DNA of 9,422 nucleotides, taken from Dehalococcoidia bacterium SM23_28_2. Lineage in GTDB: Bacteria > Chloroflexota > Dehalococcoidia > SM23-28-2. Each line of letters begins with the position of its first letter. Position 1 is the stretch's first letter. A program made the position numbers and the translations under genes. The notes under the pieces were generated by a model, which saw only the letters and a program-made list of their open reading frames with translations, had not been told where the DNA came from and ran no database searches. The stretch spans positions 1-9,422 of the forward strand of contig LJUA01000059.1 of assembly GCA_001303545.1 (NCBI GenBank), given 5' to 3'. Shown one piece after another: positions 6,951 to 9,422 of this stretch.

Positions 6951-8051
6951 GTGAGGATGACCCTGGAATTTTTGCCTCGCCTCATCTTCTGGGAGACAAC
7001 GGCCGGCTGCAACCTGCGCTGCATCCACTGCCGCCGCATTGATGTGGCCGATCGGCTGGTGCCGGAGGACCTGACCACCGCCGAATCGAAGCAGCTCATC
7101 GACCAGATCGTGGCCTTCTGCAATCCTATTCTTGTCCTCTCCGGCGGCGAGCCCCTCATCCGGCCGGACATCTTCCAGATCGCCGAGCACGCCGTCGACC
7201 GTGGGCTGCGCGTGGCCCTGGCGACCAACGGCACCCTCATCGATGCGCCCACGGCTCAGCGCATCGTGGAGGCAGGCATTCGGCGGGTAGCGGTCAGCCT
7301 GGACGGAGCCACCGCAGAGACCCACGACGCCTTCCGCGCCCTGCCGGGCTCGTTCGCCCGGGCCCTGGCAGGAATCGAGCACCTGCGCAGGCAGGGGATG
7401 AGCGTACAGATCAACACCACCGTCGCCCGCCACAACATCGAAGAACTGCCGCAGGTATTGGACCTGGCCCTCTCCCTGGGAGCCGATGCCCTTCACATCT
7501 TCCTGCTGGTGCCGGTGGGCTGCGGCGTGGAGATCGCCGACGAGCAGATGATCTCAGCCCACCAGTACGAGGAGGTGCTCAACTGGTTCTACGATCGGGA
7601 GCAGGAAGGGCTGCTGGAGCTGAAAGCGACTTGCGCCCCCCACTACTTCCGCATCGTCCGCCAGCGGACGGCGGCCCAGAAGCGGCAGCGAGCCGCCGCG
7701 CCGGTCGCCTCCAGCGACCTCCACGCCATGACCAAGGGCTGCCTGGCCGGTACGGGCGTCTGCTTCGTCTCCCACAAGGGCGAGGTCTTCCCCTGCGGCT
7801 ACCTGCCGCTGTCAGCAGGAAACGTGCGCAAGCAATCACTCCAGGAGATCTGGGAAGGAGCGCCGATCTTCAAGGAGCTACGAGACCCCGAACTCCTTCG
7901 AGGCAAGTGCAGCCGCTGTCAGTTCAGGCTAATCTGCGGCGGCTGTCGGGCGAGAGCGTACGCCATGACCGGCAACTATCTGGACGAGGAGCCCTCCTGC
8001 GTCTATGAGCCGCCTTTGCCCCAAGCGGCCCGCCTGAAGGAGCGCCGCTGA
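6951..8051 (+). CDS. ahbD: Radical SAM/SPASM heme b synthase, AhbD-like (Fe-coproporphyrin III decarboxylase)
   Basis: A 366-residue radical SAM protein matching AhbD, which in the siroheme-dependent pathway decarboxylates two propionates of Fe-coproporphyrin III to vinyls, giving heme b. The [4Fe-4S]/SAM motif is CNLRCIHC (Cys20, 24, 27) preceded by PRLIFWETT; SGGEPL (64-69), TNGTLI (92-97) and VSLDGAT (115-121) are core motifs. HIFLLVPVG (182-190) and LKATCAPHYFRI (224-235) match AhbD as I recall it. A C-terminal SPASM-like region supplies Cys264, 271, 282, 320, 323, 329, 332 and 350 for an auxiliary cluster. The start is GTG 6951 (GGGAG four bases upstream) or ATG 6957, two codons shorter. 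It lies one base after hemB and shares one base with ahbC (TGATG). NirJ or another SPASM enzyme is the alternative, but the pairing with an AhbC-like gene and the motifs favour AhbD. Confidence 0.87.
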   Translation: MRMTLEFLPRLIFWETTAGCNLRCIHCRRIDVADRLVPEDLTTAESKQLIDQIVAFCNPILVLSGGEPLIRPDIFQIAEHAVDRGLRVALATNGTLIDAPTAQRIVEAGIRRVAVSLDGATAETHDAFRALPGSFARALAGIEHLRRQGMSVQINTTVARHNIEELPQVLDLALSLGADALHIFLLVPVGCGVEIADEQMISAHQYEEVLNWFYDREQEGLLELKATCAPHYFRIVRQRTAAQKRQRAAAPVASSDLHAMTKGCLAGTGVCFVSHKGEVFPCGYLPLSAGNVRKQSLQEIWEGAPIFKELRDPELLRGKCSRCQFRLICGGCRARAYAMTGNYLDEEPSCVYEPPLPQAARLKERR

Positions 8052-9334
8052 TGCTCAGCGTCTCCCGATTGCTGACCGGCACGATCACCCCCGGCGACCC
8101 CCTGCGCTACGGCCGTCGCACCTCCGAGGTGCCCGCTCACCTGCTCCACTTCTCGCTGGACAAGAAGCCCATCGTGGTCTGGAACCTCACACGCCGCTGC
8201 AACCTGTACTGCGCCCACTGTTACGCCGACGCCACGGACAAGCCCCAGCCGGGGGAGATGACCACCGCCGAGGGCAAGCGGCTGATCGACGACCTGGCCG
8301 ACTTCGAGGTGCCCGTCCTCCTCTTCTCCGGCGGCGAGCCCCTCCTGCGAGAGGACCTGTTCGACCTGGCGGCCTACGGCACCGCCAAGGGAATTCGCTG
8401 CGTCCTCTCCACCAACGGCACCCTGATCACCCCCGAGGTGGCAAAGCAGATCGCGGAGGCGGGCTTGTCCTACGTGGGGGTAAGCCTGGACGGCGTGGGG
8501 AGAACGCACGACAAGATCCGGGGCAAAAAGGGAGCCTTCGAGCAGGCCTTGCAGGGCATCCGCTACTGCCGGGATGCCGGCATCCCCATTGGACTGCGCT
8601 TCACCGTCCACGCGATGAATGTCGACGAGCTGCCGGCCATATTCGATCTGGCGGACGAGGAGAGAATCCCCCGCCTTTGTGTCTACCACCTGGCCTATGC
8701 CGGACGAGGAGACAAGATGCGCCGGTTCGACCTGGACCCCCGCCAGACACGAGCGGTGGTCGACTACATCTTCCAGCGCTCGCAGGAGCTCCACGCGCGC
8801 GGCATCGACAACGACATCCTCACCGTGGACAACCACGCCGATAACGCCTACCTCTACATGCGGGTGCAGAAGGAGCAGCCCCAGCGGGCGGAAGACATCT
8901 ACCAGATGCTGCGCTGGAACGGCGGCAACCAGTCGGGGATCGCCGTCTCCAGCGTTGACCCCCTGGGTCATGTCCACGCCGACCAGTTCTCCTGGCACCA
9001 CTCACTGGGCGACGTTCGCCAGCGTTCGTTCGCCGAGATCTGGAGCGATACCAGCGACCCAGTGATGCGCGTACTGAAAGACCGCAAGCCTCACCTCAAG
9101 GGGCGCTGTCGGGTCTGCAAGTGGCTGGACATCTGCAACGGCAACCTGCGGGTGAGAGCCGAGCGATACTTCAGCGATTTCCTGGCTCCGGACCCAGCCT
9201 GCTACCTGACCGACGAGGAGATCGGCATCGCGCCGAGGACGCCCGCCGCCGAGGAGGCGGCCAGGTGGCCGGTGCCGGTGCAGAAGGAATCAGCGGGCTC
9301 ATCCCGGTCGTTCCCCGCTCCCAGGAGACGCTGA
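8051..9334 (+). CDS. ahbC: Radical SAM/SPASM 12,18-didecarboxysiroheme deacetylase, AhbC-like
   Basis: A 427-residue radical SAM protein matching AhbC, which removes the two acetate side chains of 12,18-didecarboxysiroheme to give Fe-coproporphyrin III. The N-terminus (SRLLTGTITPGDPLRYGRR, 5-23) and KKPIVVWNLTRRCNLYCAHC (38-57; cluster Cys50, 54, 57) are hallmark AhbC/NirJ segments. SGGEPLLRED (93-102), TNGTLI and VSLDG follow. The C-terminal SPASM-like part has Cys353, 356, 362 and 384 in CRVCKWLDICNGN and the DPACYLTDEEIGI ending. The 34 residues after EEIGI (394-427) are Pro/Ala/Arg-rich and have no counterpart in AhbC as I know it. ATG 8051 has AAGGAG (8037-8042) eight bases upstream. NirJ of heme d1 synthesis is closely related; adjacent AhbD and absence of other heme d1 genes here favour AhbC. 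Confidence 0.9.
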   Translation: MLSVSRLLTGTITPGDPLRYGRRTSEVPAHLLHFSLDKKPIVVWNLTRRCNLYCAHCYADATDKPQPGEMTTAEGKRLIDDLADFEVPVLLFSGGEPLLREDLFDLAAYGTAKGIRCVLSTNGTLITPEVAKQIAEAGLSYVGVSLDGVGRTHDKIRGKKGAFEQALQGIRYCRDAGIPIGLRFTVHAMNVDELPAIFDLADEERIPRLCVYHLAYAGRGDKMRRFDLDPRQTRAVVDYIFQRSQELHARGIDNDILTVDNHADNAYLYMRVQKEQPQRAEDIYQMLRWNGGNQSGIAVSSVDPLGHVHADQFSWHHSLGDVRQRSFAEIWSDTSDPVMRVLKDRKPHLKGRCRVCKWLDICNGNLRVRAERYFSDFLAPDPACYLTDEEIGIAPRTPAAEEAARWPVPVQKESAGSSRSFPAPRRR

Positions 9335-9336
9335 CG

Positions 9337-9422
9337 ATGGCCAGAGCCAGGGAAGGAGCCGCCGCCCGGCTGGACGCCGTCGACCGGCGGCTGCTGGACA
9401 TCCTGCAGCGCGACTGGCCCTT
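9337..9422 (+). CDS. Siroheme decarboxylase subunit, AsnC/Lrp-like (AhbA/AhbB/NirD-type), N-terminal 28 codons only
   Basis: ATG 9337 lies two bases after the ahbC stop, with AGGAG (9323-9327) nine bases upstream, and the frame is open to the window edge. After a short Arg/Ala-rich lead, residues 12-28 read LDAVDRRLLDILQRDWP, the first helix of the winged-helix domain seen both in AsnC/Lrp regulators and in the siroheme decarboxylases AhbA, AhbB, NirD, NirL, NirG and NirH. Those enzymes remove CO2 from the C12 and C18 acetates of siroheme, the step just before AhbC. Position in an ahb operon makes the decarboxylase far likelier than a regulator. AhbA versus AhbB, or a fused AB protein, cannot be decided from this fragment, so no symbol is given. 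Confidence 0.75.
   Translation, partial: MARAREGAAARLDAVDRRLLDILQRDWP

Noticed and set aside
5945..7252. A 435-codon open frame on the minus strand opposite hemB and ahbD
   Set aside because: It lies antisense to two confidently identified genes and crosses their junction; its translation is His/Gly/Asp/Val-rich with no recognisable domain. Long antisense frames are expected where the coding strand has high GC in third positions.
8003..9001. A 332-codon open frame on the minus strand opposite ahbC
   Set aside because: It is a shadow of the AhbC reading frame, with biased composition and no motif; the plus strand has all the expected AhbC residues.
8051..9334. Assignment of the second SPASM protein as NirJ and of the window as a heme d1 operon
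   Set aside because: NirJ is a close relative, but heme d1 operons carry nirF, nirN, nirE and nirS-type genes that are not seen; an AhbD-like gene and the full precursor pathway are present instead.
1..9422. CRISPR arrays, tRNA or rRNA genes, insertion sequences and attachment sites
   Set aside because: Reading both strands I saw no direct-repeat arrays, no tRNA-like cloverleaf and no transposase-like frame; nearly all sequence is accounted for by the listed genes.

Overview
The window is GC-rich, gene-dense bacterial DNA, and most of it (1446 to the right edge) is one tightly packed plus-strand operon for tetrapyrrole synthesis. The enzymes recognised are precorrin-2 dehydrogenase, glutamyl-tRNA reductase (HemA), porphobilinogen deaminase (HemC), a fused uroporphyrinogen-III methyltransferase/uroporphyrinogen-III synthase (CobA-HemD), 5-aminolevulinate dehydratase (HemB), and two SPASM-type radical SAM proteins matching AhbD and AhbC. 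The first 28 codons of an AsnC/Lrp-like siroheme decarboxylase (AhbA/AhbB/NirD-like) are cut by the right edge.

Together these genes describe the siroheme-dependent (Ahb) route to heme b. Glutamyl-tRNA is reduced by HemA; after transamination (enzyme not in this window) HemB and HemC build hydroxymethylbilane. HemD closes it to uroporphyrinogen III and CobA methylates that to precorrin-2. The dehydrogenase makes sirohydrochlorin, and iron insertion gives siroheme. AhbA/B decarboxylate siroheme, AhbC removes two acetate side chains to give Fe-coproporphyrin III, and AhbD converts two propionates to vinyls. No HemE, HemF/N, HemG/Y or HemH gene is visible, which fits this route rather than the classical one.

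Layout: 1-303 is the 3' end of an aldo/keto reductase gene. It converges on a minus-strand radical SAM gene of unknown role (314-1201), with a GC-rich inverted repeat at the junction. A roughly 244-base, comparatively AT-rich intergenic stretch (1202-1445) lies between that gene and the divergent heme operon and probably holds both promoters. From 1446 onward the genes overlap or lie 1-13 bases apart, several with GTG or TTG starts, implying co-transcription and translational coupling.

The Ahb route is known in sulfate-reducing bacteria, methanogens and other mostly anaerobic lineages. With high GC, the CobA-HemD fusion and this gene order, I would guess an anaerobic bacterium such as a member of Chloroflexota or a deltaproteobacterial-type lineage. 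This placement is inference only; no rRNA or other marker gene is present.
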